A stretch of 64,000 bases of DNA from Lachnospiraceae bacterium (GTDB lineage Bacteria > Bacillota > Clostridia > Lachnospirales > Lachnospiraceae): contig JAEEMP010000061.1 in NCBI GenBank assembly GCA_016283275.1, positions 43,319-107,318 on the forward strand, written 5' to 3'. Under the pieces are notes generated by a model, which saw nothing but the letters and a program-made list of their open reading frames with translations, searched no databases and was not told the origin of the DNA. A program made the position numbers and the translations under genes. Below, piece after piece: positions 1 through 9,172 of the stretch. Within the stretch, counting starts at the first letter, position 1. Every line of letters begins with the position of its first letter.

Positions 1-2
1 TA

Positions 3-914
3 GATCAGGTTTATGAGGTATGCGACCGTATAACGGTACTGCGTGACGGAAAACTCGTGGGTGAATATGAGATCAAAGATCTGCCGAGACTTATGCTTGT
101 TTCCAAGATGTTAGGTAAAGAGCTTGACGATATGTCGTCCATTAAGAGCGACAGCGGCGGCTATAACGGGGAAGATAAGGATAAGATCTTATTTGAAGCA
201 GAGAATCTTTCGAGTGTGGAAGCGGTCAATCCGTTTGATTTCCACATAAAGAAGGGTGAAGTTAACGGCTTTACCGGGCTTCTGGGCTCAGGCCGAAGCG
301 AAAGTGTACGTGCGATCTTCGGCGCCGACAGGGTACTTAGCGGAAAGCTGAAGAAGGATGGCAGGGATATCAAGATCACAAAGCCCATAGACGCCATGAA
401 GAATAAAATAGCATATCTTCCGGAAGACCGTAAGGAAGACGGGATCATCGGAGATCTTTCGGTAAGGGAGAACATAATCCTTGCACTTCAGGTGCTTGAA
501 GGTTTCTTTCACCCGTTTTCAAGAGCCAAAGCCGAAGAGTTTGCCGACGAATATATAAAGCTTCTCGAGATCAAGACAGCTTCGACAGATACTCCGGTCA
601 AATCCCTATCGGGAGGAAATCAGCAGAAAGTTATCCTTGCAAGATGGCTTCTGACTCATCCCGATTATCTGATACTTGACGAGCCTACGAGAGGTATCGA
701 TGTAGGTACCAAGGTCGAGATACAGAAGCTGGTTCTTAAGCTTGCAAGCGAGGGTATGGGAGTTACTTTCATATCTTCCGAGACGGATGAGATGCTGAGG
801 ACATGTTCGAGGCTAATCGTAATGAGAGACCGTCATGTGGTCGGAGAGCTTACGGGCGAAGATCTCAATCAGCACAAGATAATGAGTACGATTGCGGAAG
901 GAGAGAGTGAATAA
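3..914 (+). CDS. ytfR: Sugar ABC transporter ATP-binding protein, 3' part (YtfR/RbsA/MglA-like); 5' end lies outside the window
   Basis: Frame is open from the window start (DQVYEVCDRITVLRDGKLVGEYE...). Contains [15 protein letters not shown] signature and [15 protein letters not shown] Walker B typical of sugar-import double ATPases. Confidence 0.9.
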   Translation, partial: DQVYEVCDRITVLRDGKLVGEYEIKDLPRLMLVSKMLGKELDDMSSIKSDSGGYNGEDKDKILFEAENLSSVEAVNPFDFHIKKGEVNGFTGLLGSGRSESVRAIFGADRVLSGKLKKDGRDIKITKPIDAMKNKIAYLPEDRKEDGIIGDLSVRENIILALQVLEGFFHPFSRAKAEEFADEYIKLLEIKTASTDTPVKSLSGGNQQKVILARWLLTHPDYLILDEPTRGIDVGTKVEIQKLVLKLASEGMGVTFISSETDEMLRTCSRLIVMRDRHVVGELTGEDLNQHKIMSTIAEGESE

Positions 915-1993
915 TGAAAACCGGAAATATATTTCAGAAGATTTTCAGACGTCAGATAATGATACCGCTCGCTGCATTTTTACTCCTTGCGATTTTTAAT
1001 CTTGTGGCGGATCCGTCTTTTTACAAAATAACATTAGGCTATAACAGTGCAGGAAACCCTGTATTGTCGGGATATCTTATCACCATACTTGACTACGGTT
1101 CGGAACTTGCGATACTTGCGATCGGCATGACGCTTGTAACCGCTGCATCCGGCGGACAGGATATTTCGGTCGGCGCGGCAATAGCGATAAGCGGAAGTAT
1201 GTTGCTTCGTTGCCTTTGCGGTGCGGATACAAGATCAGAAAATCTGAATATGCCGATAATCTGTGCTTTCCTGATAAGCATGGTGGTTGCAGGTCTTTTC
1301 GGAGCATTTAACGGTGTGCTCGTGGCGTATTTTAAGATCCAGCCAATGGTCGCGACTTTGATCCTGTTTACCGCAGGCCGTTCAATAGCCGCATGGATCA
1401 ACAACAACGAGCTTCCGATCGTAAATGACCAGAGTTTTGCGATATATGGCGGCTTCATACCGGGTATTCCGATCCCGATGCCGTTCTTTATAGCCGTGAT
1501 CGTAATGATCATCACATGGCTGATACTTAAGTTTACGAACTTAGGACTCTATGTGCAGTCCGTAGGTATAAATGAAAAATCTTCAAGACTTAACGGATTG
1601 AATCCCGAACTTTTAAAGGTTCTTACCTTTGTGCTCTTGGGTGTATGTGTAAGTGTTGCTGCACTTATCAAGACCAGTCGTCTTATGACCATCAACTATT
1701 CGGTCATCGCCAAGGATATCGAAATGGATGCGATCCTTGCCGTAGCGCTCGGCGGTAATGCATTAAGCGGCGGTAAGTTTAACATCCCCGCATCGATACT
1801 CGGTGCATATGTTATCCAGTTTTTGACGACAACGCTTTACAAATTTAATGTATCGTCCGATGCACTTTCGGCTTACAAGGCCGTTGTGGTAATCCTTCTT
1901 GTTGTATTCAGTTCCGAATCGGTAAGAGGCTGGATCGGAGGACTGTTTAAGAAGAGCGTTGCCGTAAAAGCCGGAAAGGAGGCTAAGTCATGA
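914..1993 (+). CDS. ytfT: Sugar ABC transporter permease (RbsC/YtfT-like)
   Basis: Hydrophobic multi-TM protein with GGQDISVGAAIAISG and ALGGNALSGGKFNI motifs; overlaps the ATPase stop codon (ATG at 914). Confidence 0.85.
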   Translation: MKTGNIFQKIFRRQIMIPLAAFLLLAIFNLVADPSFYKITLGYNSAGNPVLSGYLITILDYGSELAILAIGMTLVTAASGGQDISVGAAIAISGSMLLRCLCGADTRSENLNMPIICAFLISMVVAGLFGAFNGVLVAYFKIQPMVATLILFTAGRSIAAWINNNELPIVNDQSFAIYGGFIPGIPIPMPFFIAVIVMIITWLILKFTNLGLYVQSVGINEKSSRLNGLNPELLKVLTFVLLGVCVSVAALIKTSRLMTINYSVIAKDIEMDAILAVALGGNALSGGKFNIPASILGAYVIQFLTTTLYKFNVSSDALSAYKAVVVILLVVFSSESVRGWIGGLFKKSVAVKAGKEAKS

Positions 1994-3012
1994 AAAAGAA
2001 ACTTATGAACATGAGTGACACAAACCTCCTTTTGACCATAACGATAGTGGTATTTGTCGTTATGTATCTGTGTGCCATTATTTTTGAAGGTAAAGGTTTT
2101 TTAAAGCCCCAGACCTTCTTTAACATCTTAAATGCCAATGCGGCGCTTATCATTCTTTCCTGCGGCTTAAGCCTTGTCATGATAACGGGAAGCATCGATA
2201 TTTCGGTAGGCGGTATTACTGCTCTGGTAAGTATGTGCTGTGCTGTATATCTTGATTATCACGGCGGTTCCGTGTTCGGTTCCGTCATGATAGCTTTGGG
2301 TATCGGTCTTGCATTCGGACTTTTCCAGGGTTTACTTATCGCTTACCTCGATATTCAGCCGTTTATCGTAACTCTTGCCGGAATGTTCTTTGCAAGAGGT
2401 ATGACGACCATAGTGCATACAAATCCTTTCAACGTTGAAAATGAGGCGTTTGTTGCACTCAAAGAGACAAGGATCATCGTTCCGGGAATGGGTTCATACA
2501 ATAAAAACGGTACTTACGTAAATGCTTATGTGGAGATCGGTGTTATCGTAGCCCTTTTGGTAGTGGCGATCATGTTCGTTCTTTTGAGAAAAACCCGTCA
2601 GGGCCGTGCATTTTATGCGGTCGGCGGTAACGGACAGAGTGCATTGATGCTCGGTATCAACGTTAAGCGCACCAAATTTATCGCACACCTTATCTGCGGT
2701 ATTCTTGCGGGTATCGGCGGATATGTGTATTTTCTCCATGTAGGATCGGGTGCCGCATCTCATGCAAGCGGTGCCGAGATGAACGCCATAGCTTCATCGA
2801 TAATCGGCGGTACGATGCTTACAGGCGGTGTAGGTAACATTATTGGTACACTGTTCGGTGTTCTTTCATTAAGTACCATTCAGAATATCGTGTCATCCGC
2901 AGGTCTCGATCAGGCGTGGTGGACAGGTATCACAATAGCGGCAATGCTCTGTCTGTTCCTTGTTATACAGAGTGTGGTAATGGCCCGCAAAAAGAAAATG
3001 ACAAAGAAATAA
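1990..3012 (+). CDS. yjfF: Sugar ABC transporter permease (YjfF-like)
   Basis: Multi-TM; ITGSIDISVGGITALVSM and GGNGQSALMLGI motifs; 4-bp overlap with previous permease. Confidence 0.85.
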   Translation: MKKKLMNMSDTNLLLTITIVVFVVMYLCAIIFEGKGFLKPQTFFNILNANAALIILSCGLSLVMITGSIDISVGGITALVSMCCAVYLDYHGGSVFGSVMIALGIGLAFGLFQGLLIAYLDIQPFIVTLAGMFFARGMTTIVHTNPFNVENEAFVALKETRIIVPGMGSYNKNGTYVNAYVEIGVIVALLVVAIMFVLLRKTRQGRAFYAVGGNGQSALMLGINVKRTKFIAHLICGILAGIGGYVYFLHVGSGAASHASGAEMNAIASSIIGGTMLTGGVGNIIGTLFGVLSLSTIQNIVSSAGLDQAWWTGITIAAMLCLFLVIQSVVMARKKKMTKK

Positions 3013-3057
3013 TAATAAGTTTCATGATCGACTCTCTTATAAATGGATGGTTTGGGC

Positions 3058-3094
3058 AAAAGATGAACACAATATCTGTTGTGTTCATCTTTTG
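3058..3094 (+). terminator. Intrinsic terminator-like perfect hairpin
   Basis: aaaagatgaacacaa (3058-3072) / ttgtgttcatctttt (3079-3093), 15-bp perfect stem, 6-nt loop, T-rich 3' side. Confidence 0.75.
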
Positions 3095-3117
3095 TCGCAT
3101 GTTATTATATTTAAAGT

Positions 3118-4227
3118 ATGAAAAAAACAACGATTTTTCTTTTGATCTTAATAATGATCCTTTCTTTTTCGTCCTGCAAAAAAGAGGTTAAGGAAGAGAA
3201 AACTGAGCCGGAAACCGATAATCTTATCGTAGTGGGCTTTTCGCAGCTTGGGGCGGAATCAGACTGGAGAGCCGCCAATACAGAGTCCATGAAATCGGTT
3301 TTTACCGAAAAAAACGGATACAGGCTCATATTTGACGATGCGCAGCAAAAACAGGCCAATCAGATCACTTCGGTAAGAAACTTTATACAGCAGGAAGTTG
3401 ATTATATCGTTATCGCTCCGGTTACCGAAAAGGGCTGGGACACTGTATTAAAAGAGGCAAAAGATGCCAATATACCCGTTATCATAGTGGACAGGCGTGT
3501 GGATGTTTCGGACGAAAGCCTTTTTACTTGCTGGGTGGGTTCGGATTTCGAGCTCGAAGGTAAAAAGATGGCGGAATGGCTGTACAGGTTTACCGCAGAG
3601 CACGACATCGCACCCGAAGACGTGCATATTGCCAATATTCAGGGTACTATCGGCGCTACCGCCCAGATCGGCCGTACCAACGGATTAAGATGGGCTGTGG
3701 AAGAATACGGATTTGACCTTCTTGCGGAAGTTCCGGGTGAATTTACAAAAGCCAGAGGCTATGAAGCAATGGAGAGCCTTCTTGCGGATTATCCCGATAT
3801 AAATGTTGTATATTGCGAGAACGACAATGAAGCCTTCGGTGCGATAGAAGCATGTGAGGCGGTCGGACGGATTGTCGGAACCGATATACAAAACGGCGAG
3901 ATCATGATCCTTTCTTTTGACGGAGTTAAAGAGGAAGCTTTGACGGATGTACTTGAAGGAAAGATCGCATGTATAGGTGAGTGCAATCCTCTTCACGGTC
4001 CGAGAGTAGAATCTTTGATAGCAAGACTTGAGGCGGATCAGTCCATTTCAAAATATACCTATGTCGATGAGGAGATCTTTTCCGCGGATGAGAGTATCGA
4101 AAGTCTTTTGATCGACAATACCGTGTACAATGTAATACGACTCACACCCGAATATGTGGAAGAAAGAATGGAACTTTTCAACGTGGGAAGTTACACCAAC
4201 ACAAACCAGTCGCAGGATGCTTATTAA
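3118..4227 (+). CDS. ytfQ: Galactofuranose-type sugar ABC transporter substrate-binding lipoprotein (YtfQ-like)
   Basis: Lipoprotein signal (FSSCKK). VVGFSQLGAESDWRAANTESMK...QQKQANQITSVRNFIQQEVDYIVIAPVTEKGWDTVLKEAKDANIPVI resembles E. coli YtfQ closely from memory. Confidence 0.85.
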   Translation: MKKTTIFLLILIMILSFSSCKKEVKEEKTEPETDNLIVVGFSQLGAESDWRAANTESMKSVFTEKNGYRLIFDDAQQKQANQITSVRNFIQQEVDYIVIAPVTEKGWDTVLKEAKDANIPVIIVDRRVDVSDESLFTCWVGSDFELEGKKMAEWLYRFTAEHDIAPEDVHIANIQGTIGATAQIGRTNGLRWAVEEYGFDLLAEVPGEFTKARGYEAMESLLADYPDINVVYCENDNEAFGAIEACEAVGRIVGTDIQNGEIMILSFDGVKEEALTDVLEGKIACIGECNPLHGPRVESLIARLEADQSISKYTYVDEEIFSADESIESLLIDNTVYNVIRLTPEYVEERMELFNVGSYTNTNQSQDAY

Positions 4228-4277
4228 GACAAAATGCACCTAAAAAGTGCCGATTTTATGCGGTTTGCAACTGCCGG

Positions 4278-4306
4278 TTGACAAATTTCAAAGCAAACTT
4301 TATAGC
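4278..4306 (+). promoter_or_regulatory. Putative sigma-A promoter for XRE regulator
   Basis: TTGACA (4278-4283), 17-nt spacer, TATAGC (4301-4306). Confidence 0.5.
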
Positions 4307-4419
4307 CTGCAACCGTTACATTTGTTAGATTGAGGTTGTTCGAACGAAAGAAGATCATCAATCACAAATTTGTAAGGTGCAGGCAGTTTTACAACATTCA
4401 TTTAAAAGGAGAAACTGCT

Positions 4420-5442
4420 ATGGCATCGGAAAGGAAAAACATGATATTAGCAGATAAGATCATAAATGAAAGAAAGAAACTTAACTGGTCGCAGGAAGAG
4501 CTTGCCGAGAAACTGGATGTATCACGACAGTCCGTATCAAAGTGGGAGGGAGCACAGTCTATTCCTGATATTTCAAAGATCCTGGCAATGGCAGATCTCT
4601 TCGGAGTATCTACGGATTATCTTTTAAAGGATGAGATACTCCCTGAAGAAGCGGTTTCGGATTCTTATATCAGAGAAGACAGCGGATCTTCCGAAAATTT
4701 GAAAAAGGTTTCCATGGAAGAAGCAAACGAATTTCTGAGTGCCAGAGAAAAGGCGGCTCCGAGAATGGCAATAGCTTCGATGTTATGTGTATTCAGCCCT
4801 GTTACACTGATCCTTCTCGCGGGTCTTTCCACACTGGAGAATCTTAATTTCTCGGAAAACGCTGCAGCGGGTATCGGGCTGGCAGTACTCTTTTTAAATA
4901 TAGCGGTTGCGGTATGTATCTTTATCACAACATCGCACGGGAGCAATAAGTTCAGATATCTTTATACCGATAATTTTGAAACCGCTTACGGTGTGAGCGG
5001 AATGGTAAAAGAAAGACGCGATGCATATGACAATACGACTCATACTTTAAATACGGTCGGTGTAATGATCTGCATCTTAAGTCCGCTTCCGCTTATCATA
5101 ACAGCGTGTCTGGGAGCAACACCGTTTGTGATAGTCGTAATGGTATGTGTACTTCTTACCATGGTTGCTTCGGCAGTTCTTTTCTTTGTACTGGCAGGAG
5201 TCGTAAACGGTTCCTTTGATGTTCTTTTAAAAGAAGGCGATTATACCGTAAAGGCAAAGAGAAGCAACAAGAAACTCGATAATGTTACCGGGATCTACTG
5301 GTCGGTTGTTACGGCAGGTTTCCTGCTTTACAGCTTTGTGACCAATGACTGGGCTCGTTCCTGGATAGTATGGCCCGTTGCCGCAGTCCTTTTCGCCGCA
5401 TACAGGGGCATTATGGCGATGATCCTTAAGGCAGAAGAGTAA
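4420..5442 (+). CDS. XRE-family transcriptional regulator with C-terminal membrane domain
   Basis: HTH: IINERKKLNWSQEELAEKLDVSRQSVSKWEGAQSIPDISKILAMADLFGVSTDYLL. At least four hydrophobic segments follow. Start chosen at ATG 4420 with AAAAGGAGAAA upstream rather than ORF start 4330. Confidence 0.85.
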   Translation: MASERKNMILADKIINERKKLNWSQEELAEKLDVSRQSVSKWEGAQSIPDISKILAMADLFGVSTDYLLKDEILPEEAVSDSYIREDSGSSENLKKVSMEEANEFLSAREKAAPRMAIASMLCVFSPVTLILLAGLSTLENLNFSENAAAGIGLAVLFLNIAVAVCIFITTSHGSNKFRYLYTDNFETAYGVSGMVKERRDAYDNTTHTLNTVGVMICILSPLPLIITACLGATPFVIVVMVCVLLTMVASAVLFFVLAGVVNGSFDVLLKEGDYTVKAKRSNKKLDNVTGIYWSVVTAGFLLYSFVTNDWARSWIVWPVAAVLFAAYRGIMAMILKAEE

Positions 5443-5492
5443 GCTGTCATTAAGAAGACACCAAAAAGGTGCATAGATATCGTTTGTTATCG

Positions 5493-5525
5493 CAACACGG
5501 GCCCGCCGGCCCGTGTTGTTTTTTC
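5493..5525 (+). terminator. Intrinsic terminator
   Basis: aacacgggcc-cgcc-ggcccgtgtt stem followed by gttttttc. Confidence 0.85.
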
Positions 5526-5584
5526 TTGGAGCCGATTACCACATTATGATATAATAATTCATAAAGATAGAAGGAGAGAAGAAC

Positions 5585-6190
5585 ATGAACAGTACTCAGG
5601 CTTATTCCAATGCTCCTTTTGAACTTATGAGCGAATGGAAAGAAGATCAGAAATTCGTCCTTGCAGATCCTGCGCCCGCTGATCTTGACGAACTTAAGGC
5701 GGCAGCAGACGTTACAGACCCGAGAAGTGTAGCGGCGTACTGGGTTCTGGCAGTTAACAGACTTACAGAAGATTATGACGACGGCATGGCTATGATGAAG
5801 TATCTTTTTGCTGATATCGAGCCCTTCGGAAGAGGCTACACCGAAGGCGGCGGAGCAGGCAGAGCAGGCTGGGACAGCTATTTTAACGAGCGCCTTAAGG
5901 ACAGCAACTATTCATGGCTCCCACGTGCGTATTTTAACGGAAACTCCGGCAGAAGCGACAAGTTTGCTCTATGCGCGCCGCTTTCCATAGACCTTTACTA
6001 CAACGAACCCAACACCAAGACTGTTAACAGCCAGTCACTTGAATCACTCGGAAGACTTAATATCGTATACTGGGTTAAGAGTCGTGCGGCAGGCAATAAG
6101 GTTAACATAACTCTTGGCCGCTTTGACGGAACCGACCGTTGGTACGTAACAAGCGGAACTTCTTCCGCTGCGCTTTTCTATATGCAGTAG
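5585..6190 (+). CDS. Conserved hypothetical protein (201 aa), no signal peptide evident
   Basis: Complete ORF with AGAAGGAGAGAAGAAC RBS immediately upstream; no clear family recognised with certainty. Confidence 0.75.
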   Translation: MNSTQAYSNAPFELMSEWKEDQKFVLADPAPADLDELKAAADVTDPRSVAAYWVLAVNRLTEDYDDGMAMMKYLFADIEPFGRGYTEGGGAGRAGWDSYFNERLKDSNYSWLPRAYFNGNSGRSDKFALCAPLSIDLYYNEPNTKTVNSQSLESLGRLNIVYWVKSRAAGNKVNITLGRFDGTDRWYVTSGTSSAALFYMQ

Positions 6191-6204
6191 ATTGGGGGGA
6201 ATCT

Positions 6205-7107
6205 ATGAGAAGATTGGGTATATTTTTCTTGATCCTTTTATGTGTTCTTTCTTTTGCCGGCTGTGCTTCAAAGGAGGGTTCGGACGTGAAACTGTTTAAG
6301 AAAACATTTGAGGTGGGCAAGGATATTGAGCGCTACAACATCAAAGAATTTTACTACACTTACGAGAATATAAATTACGACGCGTTTTATCAGCGCTATC
6401 ACGTTTACAAGACCGATTACGGTACACCTTATTTTACCCATATCACCAGACAAAGAAAGAACGACTACGGCCCCACAACTCCGGCGGATACCGTTAATTC
6501 CGGTACCATCGAGATGACAGACGAGCAGTGGAAGAAGTTTTACGAGCTTATCTTAGGCGGAACCGTTTCGGAGCGTGAGGATACCGCAGACGCCGGGGGC
6601 AGCGGCCCCTGGTACTTCCTTTACTGGGATAACGATAAAGAAAAGTACAGGGAATACAAATTTGTATCCTATGCGGCCGAGAAGGCTCTTGAAGAGTTTT
6701 TTGTTTCTTTGGCCGATGAACCCATAGCGGTGGCAAAAGAAGACTACCCTGCTCTCGAAGACTCCGATATCGGCGGATGGCTTGGTTACTTTGGCAACGT
6801 AAGCGGACAGTATTACATGGAAATAGGCGCAGCTTCAGATAATGCTTATCCCACGAACATCCGCTTTATCTGGAACTATTCGGAGGACGGCGACAACGGA
6901 ATGTATTCGGGAGAGGTAACTGTCGACGGTTTTATCACTAAAAATGCAGACGGACTTACCGTTTTTTGCGGCACCACAAAAGAGGACGACGAACTCATTG
7001 AAGCGGTGATAGGCAAGTCAGGCGACACACTAAAGATGATCGTCACAAGATCCGACAGCGATCGTATATATGCCGGCAACCGCTTTGAACTGACGCGCGA
7101 GCAGTAA
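6205..7107 (+). CDS. Putative lipoprotein, unknown function
   Basis: MRRLGIFFLILLCVLSFAGCASKEG lipobox (FAGC). Start chosen at ATG 6205 after TTGGGGGGAATCT rather than ORF start 6139. Confidence 0.75.
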   Translation: MRRLGIFFLILLCVLSFAGCASKEGSDVKLFKKTFEVGKDIERYNIKEFYYTYENINYDAFYQRYHVYKTDYGTPYFTHITRQRKNDYGPTTPADTVNSGTIEMTDEQWKKFYELILGGTVSEREDTADAGGSGPWYFLYWDNDKEKYREYKFVSYAAEKALEEFFVSLADEPIAVAKEDYPALEDSDIGGWLGYFGNVSGQYYMEIGAASDNAYPTNIRFIWNYSEDGDNGMYSGEVTVDGFITKNADGLTVFCGTTKEDDELIEAVIGKSGDTLKMIVTRSDSDRIYAGNRFELTREQ

Positions 7108-7138
7108 ACATCACTTAAAAAGATACTTGGGCTAAAAA

Positions 7139-7540
7139 ATGAACACCGTAACGTATTTATCGAATCGCACAACACTGATCATGCTGGCAATAGTTGTGCT
7201 TTTGGCAGCTCTTCTTATCTTTGTGCATATCAAAAACGCTCCGAAACGTGAGAATGCTAAGAAGATAAGAAATTTCAGAAAAACGCTTAAGAAAAACCGA
7301 AAAGAAAACCCGGATATTAAATCCGACGATCAGATCTTTCGGGAAATGGCATTTAAACAGGGCAGGGTCAATCCCTGGCTGTATCTTGCCCTTCTTCTTA
7401 CTGTCATTTTGTTTGCAATCGTAAGATGGGATCTGATCGTGGCCGTATCAAGGTGGGGCGGAAATGTTGCCTCTATGATAGGAAATGCGATCAAGGAGAC
7501 ATTGTATCAGTTTGCAAGGATAATAAGCAATGGAGGTTAA
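7139..7540 (+). CDS. Small membrane protein of unknown function (133 aa)
   Basis: Two hydrophobic segments (LIMLAIVVLLAALLIFVHI; WLYLALLLTVILFAIV) separated by a K/R-rich loop. Confidence 0.6.
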   Translation: MNTVTYLSNRTTLIMLAIVVLLAALLIFVHIKNAPKRENAKKIRNFRKTLKKNRKENPDIKSDDQIFREMAFKQGRVNPWLYLALLLTVILFAIVRWDLIVAVSRWGGNVASMIGNAIKETLYQFARIISNGG

Positions 7541-7543
7541 AAG

Positions 7544-7723
7544 ATGCAGGAACAGGATATAAGAGCGGTAGAGTCGATGTGCAGGATCGGGATGAGTTTA
7601 GAGACGGTCAAGGCAAGCTTTAAAAAGTTTCCGGAGGATGAGTTAGAGGCAATTTATAACAGGATACAAAAGCTTAACGATGTGCCGGAAGAAAAACCGG
7701 CTTTTAAGATAAACTGTTCGTAA
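7544..7723 (+). CDS. Small protein (59 aa), unknown function; absent from the ORF track
   Basis: MQEQDIRAVESMCRIGMSLETVKASFKKFPEDELEAIYNRIQKLNDVPEEKPAFKINCS*; GGAGGTTAAAAG RBS; 3 bp after previous stop. Confidence 0.65.
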   Translation: MQEQDIRAVESMCRIGMSLETVKASFKKFPEDELEAIYNRIQKLNDVPEEKPAFKINCS

Positions 7724-7825
7724 AAGAACACAATGTTTTTTCTTTTAAAGTTAAGATTTAATTAAGGTTTTCCCTCTGCAAAGATGATTGACGCTGTGCT
7801 ATCATAATTAGCGGAGGGAATTTTA

Positions 7826-9127
7826 ATGAGAAAAATCAGTATTGTAATGGTCATTGCAGCACTGTTTTTGTCGGGATGCGGCTTTGGCGCATCGGAAACG
7901 TCAGGGTTTAAGGGTGGTAAAACAGAATATAAGGATGTTCCGACCGAGATAACGTCTTTTTTGTGGCAGGAATGGTCGGATACGCCTGTGCACGGATATC
8001 TTATAGAACGCAGGAATTCCGGTAATTGTATATGTCTTGAAGGCAATGTCAACGAACGTGAGTCCATGACAGAATGGGATATAGATGATTCCGTAATGGA
8101 TGAACTTGCCGATTGGGTGGATGATTACAACATTCGCGAGTGGGACGGTTTTGACATGGACAAGGACGATCGTAAACCGTCCTCGGGCTTTGAACTGGTG
8201 ATCGAGCTCGGTACCGGCGAGAAGATAAAAGCGACGGGCAATAATGTCTTTCCAAAGGATTACGACGCTGCCAGAAATTATTTAACGGAGTTGTTGAGCG
8301 ATATGCCGCTTGCAGCCAACGAAAAATCTGCTGATCAAGAGGCAATAAACGGCGGTTACACAAGCACATATTACGAAGAAGATAATTATTCGGAGCCTGT
8401 ATACTCGGACGATCTTGGGGATATGGACGGCGACGGTATCAACGAATATGTTGAGTATCAGCTTGGTCATCTTGAGTTTATGCTTGACGGAGTCTCGATA
8501 TTTAAGCACGATGAGCCGGTACTTTACGTTATGGGAACGGGTGGATCGTCTTATATCGATCTTGACGGTGACGGCAAAGAAGAAATATTCTTTTCGTTTT
8601 ATCCGTCGGTTAATTCCATGCCGCTTGTGGAATTTGCGGTGCTTAAGCAGGATGCATACGGATGGACGGCGATAGATAAGCCTCTTTTCGAAGGAGAAGA
8701 TTACTTAAATGTTAAACTTCCGTTTAAGGGTATAAGGATTTCCAAAGATGAAATGGAAGTTTCCCTTGAAGGATATGAGGATACTTTAACGGTCGATATA
8801 GGATCGTATTTTAAGGATCAGATCGCTCAGTTTAAAGAAGAAGGCGACGAATTCATGCTCCACGAATTTGAAGGAGTATACAACGGCAAGTACGGTGATG
8901 AAGAGTTTCCCGAGGGCTGTGAGTTCGGTTATCCGATGGAGTGGGGGATCTGGGAGATCGATGCCGGCACATATGACGGCAAAAACTGTCTTGTGGCAAC
9001 CGAAGGCATATGCGGTCCTTATGGAAAAGATGAGTTCTTCGGTGTGATAAAGGTTTATTTTGACTATACATCCGACGGAAAAAGAAATATACTGAATATG
9101 GAGTTTACGCCGTATGAATTATACTGA
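7826..9127 (+). CDS. Putative lipoprotein with two acidic DxDGDG calcium-binding-like motifs
   Basis: Lipobox LFLSGCGFG; GDMDGDGINEY and DLDGDGKEEIFF repeats resembling VCBS/FG-GAP-type Ca loops. Confidence 0.75.
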   Translation: MRKISIVMVIAALFLSGCGFGASETSGFKGGKTEYKDVPTEITSFLWQEWSDTPVHGYLIERRNSGNCICLEGNVNERESMTEWDIDDSVMDELADWVDDYNIREWDGFDMDKDDRKPSSGFELVIELGTGEKIKATGNNVFPKDYDAARNYLTELLSDMPLAANEKSADQEAINGGYTSTYYEEDNYSEPVYSDDLGDMDGDGINEYVEYQLGHLEFMLDGVSIFKHDEPVLYVMGTGGSSYIDLDGDGKEEIFFSFYPSVNSMPLVEFAVLKQDAYGWTAIDKPLFEGEDYLNVKLPFKGIRISKDEMEVSLEGYEDTLTVDIGSYFKDQIAQFKEEGDEFMLHEFEGVYNGKYGDEEFPEGCEFGYPMEWGIWEIDAGTYDGKNCLVATEGICGPYGKDEFFGVIKVYFDYTSDGKRNILNMEFTPYELY

Positions 9128-9172
9128 ATACGGAGTATACGCCATATTAAGCAGTAAGGATGTATTGGGTTA

